DNA of 64,000 nt from Ixodes scapularis (lineage: Eukaryota; Arthropoda; Arachnida; Ixodida; Ixodidae). The translations under genes and the position numbers were made by a program. Location: NCBI RefSeq assembly GCF_016920785.2, contig NW_024609837.1, positions 44,580,745 to 44,644,744 on the forward strand. The letters are read 5' to 3'. A model generated the notes under the pieces. That model was not told where the DNA came from. It did no database searches and saw nothing but the letters and a program-made list of their open reading frames with translations. Within the stretch, counting starts at the first letter, position 1. Each line of letters opens with the position of its first letter. This document shows, piece after piece, positions 12,270-21,675 of the stretch.

Positions 12270-12420
12270 CGAAAGATGCCGATGTGCAACTTGTAGTGTT
12301 GTGGGCTGCTCAAACAACCCGCTGCGCAACACGGAGGTGCTTTTTCACAAGATTTCCACGGACCGGAAATTGGAGAAGGTGTGGGTGAACGCCGTTTCAC
12401 GAGTGGACTTAGGACTTCGG
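12270..12420 (+). pseudogene. THAP-domain-like fragment
   Basis: A short frame reads VVGCSNNPLR, LFHKISTDRKLEKVW and VNAVSR, which resembles the N-terminal half of a THAP zinc finger (Cys pair, then F-P-like segment and the conserved Trp). The start codon frame MPMCN is one base out of phase with it, and the second zinc-ligand pair is not evident. Upstream (12040-12140) lie a TGACGTCA site and an inverted CCAAT box, so this could be a decayed transposase first exon with its promoter. Confidence 0.4.
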
Positions 12421-12637
12421 CTTTTACGCGCCCGAGGAAAAAACAACGAGAAAACAGACGTGTACAGTTCAGCACACGTGTGTTCCGGCGCCGCGGCCCG
12501 CGCCGGAGAGCCTCAAAACTTCGTGTCTGGAACTGACCCCGCAGCGCGAAAGCGAGAGGGCCCCCAGTACTGTACGTCACTGGCAGCGCGGCGTCGCCGC
12601 TCCATCCACGAAGCCCCGATGACAATTCAGGCCTAGT

Positions 12638-12930
12638 GACGAGTACGGAAGACCGCGCACACGGCGACAGCCGCCGAGTACGGCACCGAACGAGTTCACT
12701 CGTTTTCCAGTCGCTAGCTTTTATGTATACAAGCGACGAGTACGGCATAGCCCACGCACGGCGACAGCCGCCGAGTACGGCACCGAACGAGTTCACTCGT
12801 TTTCCAGTCGCTAGCTTTTATGTATACTAGCGACGAGTACGGCATAGCGCACGCACGGCGGCGGCCGCCGAGTACGGCACCGTACGAGTTCACGGGTTTT
12901 CCGGTTGATAGCCTTTGGGCATACGCACTA
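12638..12930. repeat. 97-bp tandem repeat, three copies
   Basis: Units start at 12638, 12735 and 12832 with GACGAGTACGG and contain GAACGAGTTCACTCG, itself a short inverted repeat. The first two units are nearly identical over their second half, and the third is diverged and truncated. Confidence 0.85.
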
Positions 12931-12959
12931 ACTCTTGCTACATATGCTGGATAACTACC

Positions 12960-13640
12960 ACGTATATAGAATTAAAAGAAAATCAGCTTACCTCCTATCT
13001 TTAGACGGCTAGCGCAACAGAGGTAGGTGCCGCTCGGCGTGCGCACTCGTTGAACGAGAACGATCCTGACGTCACGTTCACATAGCGGCCGATTTCCAGT
13101 GTTGCCGGGGCCTCGAGCGGCTAGTTTCGGTTTTGTTGGCCGCGCCCCAAACAAAACTTTGAGGCGTCGATATCTTTAAAACTACGCAGAATAACGAGAA
13201 AAAAATTACACCTTGCAATTCAGGGTCGCTGACAGCACTAAAAGCAGTCATAATCAAAAATCGAAAGTATACCGGAGTTGCCCTTTAACATCATGCAAAG
13301 GGAGCCAGGACAGCTCTTGACTGCTGTCGTGGTAAAAGAAACTCGTTCTGAGAAAGGAAAGATTTACGGTATTAAGGGGAGAAAAGCTCAGTTCTTCGAC
13401 GATGATCTTTGTACGCATCGTCAACCATGTTGATCAAAGCCGAGAATAAGACAATGCTCGTGATTCTTAAGTTACCTTGCATGATGTGACTTCACGACAC
13501 AACCAGCCACGCATACTTGCGAAATCTGGAGTACAGTTTGTGTGTTGATGTTCATAATTGATTTAACAGGTATTGGGGCGCATTTTAAATAAACAAATAT
13601 CAAACTTGACTATACTGAGGCGAACTGTACATGTCCAGCA
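12960..13640. other. No gene seen
   Basis: Contains one TGACGTCA site near 13070 in a GC-rich patch. Short frames show no recognisable product. Confidence 0.35.
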
Positions 13641-13649
13641 TAAAAACCT

Positions 13650-13682
13650 ATAACTTCCGGATATCACCGGAAGTTATAAGTT
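13650..13682. repeat. Short perfect hairpin
   Basis: TATAACTTCCGG and its exact inverse CCGGAAGTTATA are separated by six bases. The isolated hairpin has no obvious gene context. GGAAGT also matches an ETS-type core. Confidence 0.6.
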
Positions 13683-14373
13683 AAAGTATGACCTCGGTCA
13701 CTCTTGAAAGCCGACCTGCAGAATCGTCTTCTGCCGAGAAGAAAACCGGTTTACAGTTTAATTCTCTCCCTTACCTCTCCCTACAGGAACGAGTTTAAGG
13801 TCCCGTGTGACTAGGATATGATATGGACACTCTCAACCGGGTAAGTGGCGCAAGTCGCTGCCCCATTAGAAGGTTTTAGCTGTGTCCATCCATCCATCCG
13901 GTTCATTTTGATACGCCTCTTGTCAACTTACATTCGTTGGTGATTTCAAAAACTGTTGCGCGCAGATCATTGTGTCCTCCATGATTGTTTGAAAGACAAG
14001 TTCGCATACTTTTGGAGATATGATGACCACGTCCAGCTTCTGAAGAATGTCAGGTATCTTAACAGTGATGCGAGCTGTGTAAAAAAGAAAAGGAAAAAAA
14101 AAACATTCGTACAATTATTATTTTCGGGATTTGATTTTCCTTGAGATGGGGGACATATTCTTTTTCGGGGTTTTTCGGTCAAACCGGAAAACTCCAAATC
14201 TGCGGGGGAGGGTTCGCAGGCAGACCCCATGCCTGCGCTTCCGGCCCCCCTCAGATTCGGCGTTTTTCGGTGTCAATTTGTGGTGTCCGACAAAGTTCCG
14301 GTATCACCGATTGGAGCGACTCTGCTATTTGCGCCGAGACGTTTCGGTGCCGCCCTCTTAGAGTTGCCATTCA

Positions 14374-14508
14374 AGACGTCACGACCAAGGGCCCTAATTT
14401 GGACACTTGGCGAAAAAGGCGGCGAGAAATCTGGCGGCTCTGATTGGCCGGCGCCAAGTCGCCAAGTGCCCAGATTAGGGCGCCAGGATTTGCCTTGTCG
14501 TGACGTCA
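14374..14508. mobile_element. Palindromic MITE with CRE-like ends
   Basis: Arms GACGTCACGAC plus GCCCTAATTTGGACACTTGG on the left match the inverse on the right (CCAAGTGCCCAGATTAGGGC, then GTCGTGACGTC). The centre contains GATTGGCC, an inverted CCAAT box. The surrounding 13.9-15.2 kb shows no gene. Confidence 0.65.
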
Positions 14509-15194
14509 CGAGCTGTTATCCCGGCTACTTGTCATCAGGGGCGACGACAAGTTCAACGCCTCCGAGATCCCGAAGTCCGAGAACGCTTCTCCGGCCGTCC
14601 CATTCTTGCGGAGAGGGCGTAATTGGAAAAAGAGAAGGAGGCGGCGGTCACTCGGCCTCTCCGCGGGGAGCCGCTCCCAACCCAGTCATCGACAGCATGG
14701 CGCGAGGCAGAAGAGTTCAATAGAAAGTCTTGTTACGTCGAGTTACTGCAACTTCTACTAACAAATTTTTGTGTATCGGGGTAGAACTGTGAACAGCTGC
14801 TCTGGGGACGTAGATAGACAAGTTGTGATGCCTGTTGAATTATTTATTTTGAGATATTCTTTTGGAGATGTTGCGGCCAGAGCTACAAGTGCAGCTTTTG
14901 ATATATTTGACTGCAATTTGCAGCACGTATAAAGCTCCAGAAAAAAAAAAATAGCTCCGTACATTAGAAATTTGGGATTTCCCTGAATCAAAATAATCAT
15001 GCTGCAATTGTTTCATTTTTTTTTTTTTTTTTTTTTAATCTACGCACGTTGTTTTGCGGAGTTTTTTGAGCCTGAACACGAGGTTTGGTACTATATAGCG
15101 TAGTTCGTGTTGTCCTTCTTTTCATATTTTTAATATTTATTACGCAATTTTTGCGGGTCCTATACGGTGTTTGCTTCTACTAGAAGTACCTTTA

Positions 15195-15401
15195 AGCCGG
15201 GGTCACAATGCACATACATTATACACAAGACAGTCTACAGATATCAATCACCACGATATCCGTGGTTCAAATGCCGCGTGCCAAGTGTCTTTTTGAACTC
15301 GTTGCCGTGCGGCATTCGAAGCTCACACCTCGTGGTGGCTCACGTTTGAATCTGTTTGCAGACTGTATTTTGTATCATGTATGAGCAGTCTGACCCCGGC
15401 T
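15195..15401. mobile_element. MITE, family A copy 2
   Basis: Best-preserved copy of the family: AGCCGGGGTCA at the left, its near inverse TGACCCCGGCT at the right, followed inward by CATACATTATACACAAGAC and its inverse counterpart. About 207 bp, no coding capacity. Flanking triplets are TTA and TTG. Confidence 0.75.
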
Positions 15402-15574
15402 TTGGGGAAAAACTTCTGGTGGTGAGGTAGAGCCACCTCACAATGATTTCGCCATTTTTTTTTTTTTTTTTTAGAATCTTTGTGATAATGGTAGATTTGG
15501 GGAGCCCGGGTGAACTCAAGATGAAGCACGACGACGCGACAGACACCACACACCCGCGATGCCTGCGACTAGAG

Positions 15575-15685
15575 GACTGCACGGGCCGATATTTAGAAGC
15601 CCGTCCTAGCCCGGCCCGTTGTCTATTGGGCTCGGACATGCCCGTGGCCCGCTACCCATTTCCGACAGCCGGTCCGGCCCGGCCG
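15575..15685. repeat. CCCGGC-rich repeat, left block
   Basis: Irregular repeats of GCCCGGCCCG. A similar block lies at about 16865-16960. The pair could be the subterminal repeats of one element into which the modular element at 16.4 kb inserted, but no clear terminal inverted repeat was found. Confidence 0.35.
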
Positions 15686-16409
15686 CCCTTGATTTTTGCC
15701 CACAATGAATAGCTCACAAATTGCGCGGCATGGCAGCTCGCTTGCCACTGCTAAGCATAAGTTCATCAGGGTACCCGACAATAAATACTGTACGCAGTTT
15801 TTTTTTGTTGTTATCAGTTGGATCAATCTGCAGGCCTATAGGCTGCTTGTTAAGACAAATCACCCCGATCGCCCTTTTCTGCGACCAAACCTGCGTGGAG
15901 AAGACGGAACAACAAAAATGACAAGCAGCAGTAAACTTTAGCACGTGTCACAGTTGAAAAGGAAGGAAAACATCGCGACGGGTTTGGAAAAAGACTAAGT
16001 TCTAAATTAACCACTCTCGCTGCGCACAACCATAAAAAAAAAAAAAAGAATGTTGCCGTTTTTCTGCGGTGGTTTGCGACAAATTGTTCAGAAAAAGCAT
16101 CCCTCAGGGCAATCTCTTCACCCATATTGGAGATGCGAGCACTCGTAAGTACAAATGATTTACGCCGGAAAGGGTGTGCATTGTTTAGGTGCTTGTGTGC
16201 GCGTGTTGGTGGTGAGGAGGGATGGCATGATGGCGGCGTCGCGGGGAACGAAAAGGAACGCCACGCCGCTAGTCCTCTGGAAGAACATTCGCTGCACACA
16301 CCAAACCGTACAAAAACATGCTTCAGCACCTGTTTATCCGCCACAGTGGTTCCTCCCCCAACCTTCTAACACGCTTCCAAGAAACATGCCGCTAAAAAAA
16401 TGAAAGACC

Positions 16410-16821
16410 TTTACAACTCCCTGTAAAGTAGAATTAGAGCGCAGCTCTCGAGGAAGAGGAGGGGAAGGTTTACGGAGGGGACGGTACGCCCCTCCTCCTC
16501 ATCCCTGCAAACTCCTCTTCCCTCCTTATCTACTCCTCCCGTGTTCCTCGCCTTCTCCCCCTCTTCCTCCTCCTTCTCTCCTCCTCCCTCCTCCTCCCCT
16601 TCACCTCCCCCTCCCGCGCGATGCATTATGGGAAACGTCCCATAATGCAACGCGCGCGTCACCGCGGTGCATTATGGGACCTTTCTCATAATGCACCGCG
16701 CAGTGCCAAAACGTCACCGCGGTGCATTATGGGACGTTCCCCATAATGCACCGCGCGGTTACGCCGACGGCGACGCCGGCGCCGCTCAAGCCGGAAAAAG
16801 GCGCCTAAGAGCTGCGCTCTA
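16410..16821 (+). mobile_element. Modular element, copy 1 (ATTATGGGA-core)
   Basis: One end carries TTAGAGCGCAGCTCT followed by a GA-rich tract. The other ends CCGGAAAAAGGCGCC then TAAGAGCTGCGCTCT. The core is a run of polypyrimidine CTCCTCCC followed by three alternating palindromes built on CCGCGGTGCATTATGGGAC and its inverse. Copies 2 (18.07 kb, inverted) and 3 (36.28 kb) share both ends and a GGTTACGCC segment but have different cores. Confidence 0.8.
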
Positions 16822-16824
16822 CAA

Positions 16825-18060
16825 AAGGTAATGGCCGGCTTGGCTTTGCTTGTAAACTTAAATGCCAGGCCCGTACCCGGCCCGAGCCCTTCATAAATCT
16901 AGCCGTGAAGCCCAAGCCCGGCCCGTGGCCCGCGGTCTGGCCCGTACCAATGCAGATCTCTACCTGCGACGCTGACGGTTCGCCCCTTTGTTATGACTGG
17001 CAGACATCGATGTGGTTAGCGCAATCACACTCGTACTGCTGGGGAGCGACTCGAATGAGACGGCCGAAAAAGTCTTCCCGCGCGTGCTTCGGTATCTCGG
17101 AGGCCATGCTCACCGCTTCTTGTTGTACCCCACCGCCGCCACGCCGCCAACAAGCCGCCAGAGTCCGTAAATTTGTGTTGTCTTCCTTCTTCTTCTTCCT
17201 CTTAGGGTTAAGGCTCACATTCATGCACGATGGTGGCACCTGTGATCGACACAGCACCAAAGCAAAACACGAAGCCAGCCACTGGCCGCACACCACCAGC
17301 ACACCACCATGCCACAAGAAAAGTGAGCACACTCCGCCGCTGACACCATGGCTCGCCGAGGAGGGACCTCATACCGCAGCGCCCTCGGCGGAGGCGCGGA
17401 ATTAACTACTCCTGGTTCGAAGCTAGCTCCGAGCACGATCTGTTCGCTCGCTCCCCGCGGGAAGAGCGGCCAGCGGCATCACCTAAATGTGTTTCTTCCA
17501 CCGTGCCCAGAGCAATTCAACCCTGCGGGTGTACAACCACGGCAAAAATGCAATATCAGCGGAGGCTCAGTTATACGATAACAGCCTGGGCAGCCGCTTG
17601 CATTTTGAGGCACATGCGGGAGGGCTGAGAACTCTAGTAAAACAAACATGAATATAATGAGATGTTGGAAAGAACATGCGGGGCTTGCGGAGAAGACGAC
17701 GAAAACATGGAATACATCGTCCTCTCATGCTCAAGCCTGTAACCAATTGTATCCGGTGCAGTAGTGTCCCGCTCGTGAAAATGTACAGACACCTGGCCAG
17801 GCCCTTCCATGGGCCCAATTGCTGGCGGAAGCACTCGGATGCGAATCTCCTCCGACGGTGTCGGTGCTGAGCGCGTGTCAAGCCAGAGATGCTGCTGCTG
17901 TCCCACGAAGTGGGGTTGAAACGCGCGCCGCAGCGTCCACGAAGCCATTTGGACGGAGCCGGGAAGCCTTCGAAAGAACGAGAAGGAGGCCGGAGTATCG
18001 ATGGCGAAGGACAAGAGCAAAGTGAACGCGAAGGGCAATACGAAAGTGAAAGATATAAGT
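16825..18060. other. GC-rich spacer, no gene accepted
   Basis: Holds the right CCCGGC block (16865-16960). Short GC-rich frames are present on both strands, and one minus-strand stretch near 16.97-17.13 kb superficially resembles a protease exon but lacks a usable acceptor and contains a stop. Confidence 0.35.
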
Positions 18061-18066
18061 GATATT

Positions 18067-18556
18067 TTTTAGAGCGCAGCTCTTAGGCGCCCATTTCCGG
18101 CTTGAGCAGCGTCGCCGTCGCCGTAACCGCGCGGTGCATGATGGGACGCGTGACGTCACTGGTGACACCATTGATGACGTCATCAGTGACGTCACAAACG
18201 AAGTCTCTGATGACGTCTTCACTATGACGTCACTGGTGACATCATTGATGACGTCATCAGTGACGTCACAAACGAAGTCTCTGATGACGTCTTCACTATG
18301 ACGATAACGTGGACGCCATCGTGATGACGTCATCGTCACGTGACTTGCGTGGGGTCACGTGACCCCGATGACGTCTCGTGACCCTCGTGAGGTCACGCGA
18401 CCCTCGTGAGGGGATGGCGACGCCGCTCGGAGGGAGAAGTAGCAGACAGGATGAGGTGAGGAGGAGGGAGGAGGGGCATACCCTCCCCTCTGCACCCTCC
18501 CCTCCTCCACCTCAAAAGCTGCCCTCTAATTCGGCATTACAGAGAGTTGTAAACGG
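18067..18556 (-). mobile_element. Modular element, copy 2 (TGACGTCA-core)
   Basis: Inverted relative to copy 1. The left end TTAGAGCGCAGCTCTTAGG and CGCCCATTTCCGGCTTGAGC match copy 1's right end. The right end, with a GA/CT-rich tract, CTAATTCGGCATTACAGAG and TTGTAAACGG, matches copy 1's left end. The core is different: a 74-bp unit present twice in tandem (18151-18224 and 18225-18298), dense in TGACGTCA, followed by related CACGTGACC motifs. Confidence 0.8.
18151..18298. repeat. 74-bp tandem duplication with CRE-like palindromes
   Basis: Two adjacent units each start TGACGTCACTGGTGACA and contain TGATGACGTCATCAGTGACG. The two copies differ at a single visible position, so the duplication is recent. 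Confidence 0.9.
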
Positions 18557-19100
18557 CTCTAATTTTTTGGTTACTATTTTTCTGGCTAGGTAGGAACATG
18601 GTTCGGAACCGCCTGATTCAAAGGGAACAGCTACAACATCATCATCATCATCATCACCATGTCACGCTTTGGCGTTCATGGCGTCATTTGTCGCCCCTCC
18701 GGGACCACTTTGAATGCATAGCAAAATAGAACGCTAAACACATCGATCGCAGACGCGTTTCATGGCAAACGTAATATGAGGGCAGTGTAGCTTGTGTCCG
18801 ACGGATTACAGCACGTTTCATGGTGTGAAATAAACGCTGATTAAAGTCGCGCCAGAAAAAACAAAACAAAGAAACTGCTCAAAACAGATTTGTTTTTCTG
18901 TCTAGGATACATACTAAACTTGCGAGTTATGTGACATGTGCCGTCACCCACCTGGAGCGCGGGGAAAATAAAATTCATATTGATTGTGCCATTGCCTTTT
19001 TTTTCTCAGTAGCTATTCTGAATGTAGAAAGAATACATGGCATTTCAAAAGAGTACGAAAAGCCGCTTTGCAGAGCTATCGCTGTAGAGGACACACTCAC

Positions 19101-19278
19101 ACGTTCTTCCCCATCCGGTCACAGTGCACGTTTGGTTTTCAAAGACCTCAGCCTTCTCGGGAAGGCAAATCGGCATCAGGGCACTGTCAGCACCGCTGAA
19201 GTCCAAGGGCGTCTCAAATTGGAGAAGCGCATAGTCGTAACTTCTTGACTGAGGGTCATAGTTCGGATGCATCGTCAC
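19101..19278 (-). CDS. Serine protease exon 4 (catalytic Asp)
   Basis: The exon encodes VTMHPNYDPQ, then SYDYALLQFE with catalytic Asp102 in the D-Y-A-L-L motif, PICLPE with Cys122 (expected partner of Cys1), and CTVTGWGRT with Cys136. It starts after a T-rich AG acceptor and ends at a consensus GTGAGT donor in phase 1. Length and order of motifs match S1 proteases. A nearer GT would leave the frame open but is a poorer donor, so the downstream one was chosen. The following exon, which should carry Cys168, Cys182 and the residue-189 region, was not identified. Confidence 0.92.
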
Positions 19279-19556
19279 CTGCGCTTGCGTAAAAAAACGA
19301 AAGAAAGAAAAACAAATACAGGTGTTAAAACCCGCAAATTGACATTGTTTATTAAAAAAAAACATTTGTTTGTAAGGTTACGCTTCTTATAAACCTTTCC
19401 AAAAGAAAAAAAAAAAAAAAGAGCGTGTGACTGGTGCCATTTTGAATGTTCGTGCGCATGGCGCGTGCTTTGCTCGCTTTCCGAAGCGACGATCACGCAC
19501 ATGCTGGCCAGTGAAGATCGCACGCTGGACTGTGATTTTGTAAACATTGGAAAAGT

Positions 19557-19772
19557 CTATATATCATGCGAAATAGTGTTCGCATACAGATTCGAAAGCG
19601 AGTCTCCGGGGGATCCACGCTTCGAATTCCGCGTAGCCACGAGTTCAAGGATAAAACTTGGGCACGCGGGCATTCGAACCGCGGATCTTGCGGTGATTCG
19701 TGTTTCCAGACGGTCTTTTGTATGATGCGTGAGCAGTGCGACCCATGCCTTACAGGCGGCTTTCCGAACCTC
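19557..19772. mobile_element. MITE, family A copy 3
   Basis: The right half contains CGGTCTTTTGTATGATGCG and TGAGCAGTGCGACCCATGCC, matching the right ends of copies 1 and 2. The left end is more diverged (ATATCATGCGAAATAGTGTT). No coding capacity. Confidence 0.6.
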
Positions 19773-19991
19773 TCCAAGTGTCAATCAAAATTTCGGCCGA
19801 AGCCTTTTAGTGATTGTTGTCACTCTGAAGTATCGACCATACTGCTAATAAATTATGCAAAAGACTGTGTATAGACAGTATAGTGTCTTTACACAGGCTT
19901 TGCATCATTTATTGGATGGCGATGCCGCCTCACGGTTCCCTACAACTCTTATGGAGAGTTTTAGGGAACACGGTTCCCTAGAGCTTCCTAT

Positions 19992-20126
19992 AGGGAGTTT
20001 TAGGGAACCGTGTTTGCACATCCGGTACAACACAATGGGCAATTCGGTGAGCACTGCGCATATCTTACCGCAGAGGACCATCCTACCGTACCTATGATGT
20101 GCAGAAACGATTCCCTAAAACTCCCC
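19992..20126. mobile_element. TIR element starting GGGAGTTTTAG, copy 2
   Basis: Left GGGAGTTTTAGGGAACCGTG and right inverse of GGGAGTTTTAGGGAATCGTT enclose about 135 bp. A related inverted fragment lies immediately to the left at 19950-19985. Same terminal hexamers as the elements at 11.3 and 39.4 kb but an unrelated interior. Confidence 0.75.
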
Positions 20127-20315
20127 GTCTCGTTGGTCAAACAAAAGCTGACTGCAGTCGTGTTCAAAGCATACACATGCAAGAAGCAAACATTCTCCAA
20201 ACATGCTTGCCGTGCGTGCGCAGATGGTACTCCTGTCATCCAGTCACAAGGACAAAATAATCACAAATAAAATTGAAGAAGCAAGTAATGCTAAACGGAC
20301 GCACTACAGATTATT

Positions 20316-20615
20316 AGAGTTCCTGTATAGGCTCCCTATACGGGAGCCAGAGTTGCGCGTTCATGCGTGGCATGTGGATATAGCTCCTCACGTGACTGGA
20401 TTCGGCGAATAGCAGCGCCGTGCGTTCGAGGCGCGCGGCGCGCTCAAAAGCCGAGGAACGTACGCCGGGGCGCGTGCAACGTCTACTTTGCTGCACGACA
20501 CTTGATACGGCTCCTGACGTGATCGGATCTCGGCGAATAGCGGCGAGGGCGGCACGCGGCACGTGGAATCAAACGCGCAACACTGGCTCCCGTAGGCAGC
20601 CTATACAAGAACTCT
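20316..20615. mobile_element. 300-bp MITE with about 44-bp TIRs
   Basis: AGAGTTCCTGTATAGGCTCC at the left is mirrored by the inverse of AGAGTTCTTGTATAGGCTGC at the right, and the match continues to GTTGCGCGTT. The inner half also has an imperfect internal inverted duplication around CGGCGAATAGC. Confidence 0.8.
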
Positions 20616-20706
20616 ACAGACTATGTGTGACTAGCGCCACCTTGTGTTTTTCTTTTTTTAGTGATGTAGGGAGCAGTGTTGACTGAGGCTTAAAAATTTT
20701 TTGATG

Positions 20707-20708
<2 letters not shown>

Positions 20709-20740
<32 letters not shown>

Positions 20741-20741
20741 C
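20709..20741. repeat. Long T homopolymer
   Basis: About 32 consecutive T, close to the exon 3 region of the protease. Its length is likely unreliable in any assembly. Confidence 0.8.
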
Positions 20742-20824
20742 TCGGAATATTTTTATTAACTTTGACTATTTTTCTGCTTCTTTGAAGATTGAAATAAGAT
20801 GAGGTATAACATTTTCCCGCTTAC

Positions 20825-20906
20825 GGCTGAAACGTTTCGTGTTCCGTTAGGATCACGCAGACGGTATCCCCCAACGCCGATTCTGTACCTAGACGGAGAT
20901 GGGTTG
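20825..20906 (-). CDS. Serine protease exon 3 (His-Asp linker)
   Basis: A short 82-base exon follows a pyrimidine-rich AG acceptor and ends at a GTAAGC donor. Read in the phase left by exon 2 it gives 28 residues including SRYRIGVGGYRLRDPNGTRN, the usual kind of linker between the His57 loop and the strand leading to Asp102. Phase is conserved on both sides (2 in, 0 out), and no stop occurs. It was too short to stand out as a reading frame and was found by searching the intron for a phase-compatible segment. It lies just left of the ISL2EU-like element, so the intron between exons 2 and 3 contains that whole transposon. Confidence 0.75.
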
Positions 20907-21198
20907 CTGAAAAAAAGAAAAAAAGAAAAAGAGTTACATTATAAAAACAGTTGGTATTTAGGGGAAATATACACACTTTAAGAAATATTGGACGCCTATT
21001 AAGGCGAAACCCTTACTTGTCCTATTGCGCTAAAAAGCGGCGTCGTTGTGCCCGAAAGATGGCCATAAAATACGTCTTCAAGCACGCTCCGCCCACGGTC
21101 GCGCTCGCTCAAGTGCGAGAGCGTGACGTCACCGCCGGATAGCCGTGTGCAAAAGGTGCGCTCCGGACTTCACCTGTGCTCGTTGTGTTCTTCGTGCG

Positions 21199-21339
21199 AT
21201 GAACTGTAGGGCGACCGAGTCTGCGTCGACATCGGCGGCAGCGTCTATATCTACGGCGGCATCCGCAAGCAAACGAGGCCGCCCACGCAAACACGCCAAA
21301 GCCAAGGGAGCAGGCTGTGGAGACGAGGATGACGTCTAG
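21199..21339 (+). CDS. Possible AT-hook exon or small ORF
   Basis: A 46-codon frame from ATG ends in KRGRPRKHAKAK and an acidic tail. GRPRK is the AT-hook core that binds AT-rich minor groove. It is Ser/Ala-rich before the hook. A GTGACGTCACCG site lies about 80 bases upstream. The frame terminates where the transposon's left minisatellite begins, so it may be a truncated host exon or the outermost part of the element. Not matched to a known gene. Confidence 0.35.
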   Translation: MNCRATESASTSAAASISTAASASKRGRPRKHAKAKGAGCGDEDDV

Positions 21340-21498
21340 GGCGTGGTTCTCGACATCCTCCTAGACGCCATTCTTGATGTCGTCCTCGACGTCGTCCTAG
21401 ACGCCGCTTTGTGGTCCTCTGAGAGGTCGTCCTCGGCGATGTCCTAGAAATACTTGGCGCCGATCTCTAGGACGTCGTCTATAGATGCCTTGCACGTA
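21328..21498. repeat. Left TIR and flanking minisatellite of the ISL2EU-like element
   Basis: Irregular 10-15 bp units of CTAGACGCC, GTCGTCCTCGACGTC and CTAGGACGTCGTC type run into the inverted repeat at 21467-21498. Confidence 0.7.
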
Positions 21499-21675
21499 CG
21501 TCATGAAAAGTTGCATGCTGGGATAGCCGCCACCGTAGCTCTGTACCGAAACCAGCCAAGCCGAATCGCCATTGCAGCGCCCGTAGCCGGCCGGGTCAGA
21601 CGAGTAAGGCGAGCGTCTCTCTCCGATTCCGTTCTCCGCCTCGCCTTTTTGCCGAGTGTATTTTTTTTTTTTGCC

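Noticed and set aside
13440..13560. Minus-strand TGCAAG before a GTAACT donor, tested as the end of the missing protease exon.
   Set aside because: The upstream residues do not resemble the Cys168-Cys182 segment and no acceptor was found.
15850..16344. A 164-codon minus frame starting MADKQVLKHV.
   Set aside because: It runs through homopolymers and a phenylalanine run and shows no domain or splice structure.
16960..17140. Minus-strand stretch resembling the missing protease exon (GGVQQEAVS, DFFGRLIRV, then a terminal CAG before GTAGAG).
   Set aside because: It has an in-frame TAA, no pyrimidine-rich acceptor in the needed phase, and no Cys at the 191 position. The likeness is probably chance.
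18625..18660. CAT trinucleotide run considered as a His-rich coding segment.
   Set aside because: Short microsatellite without an open flanking frame.
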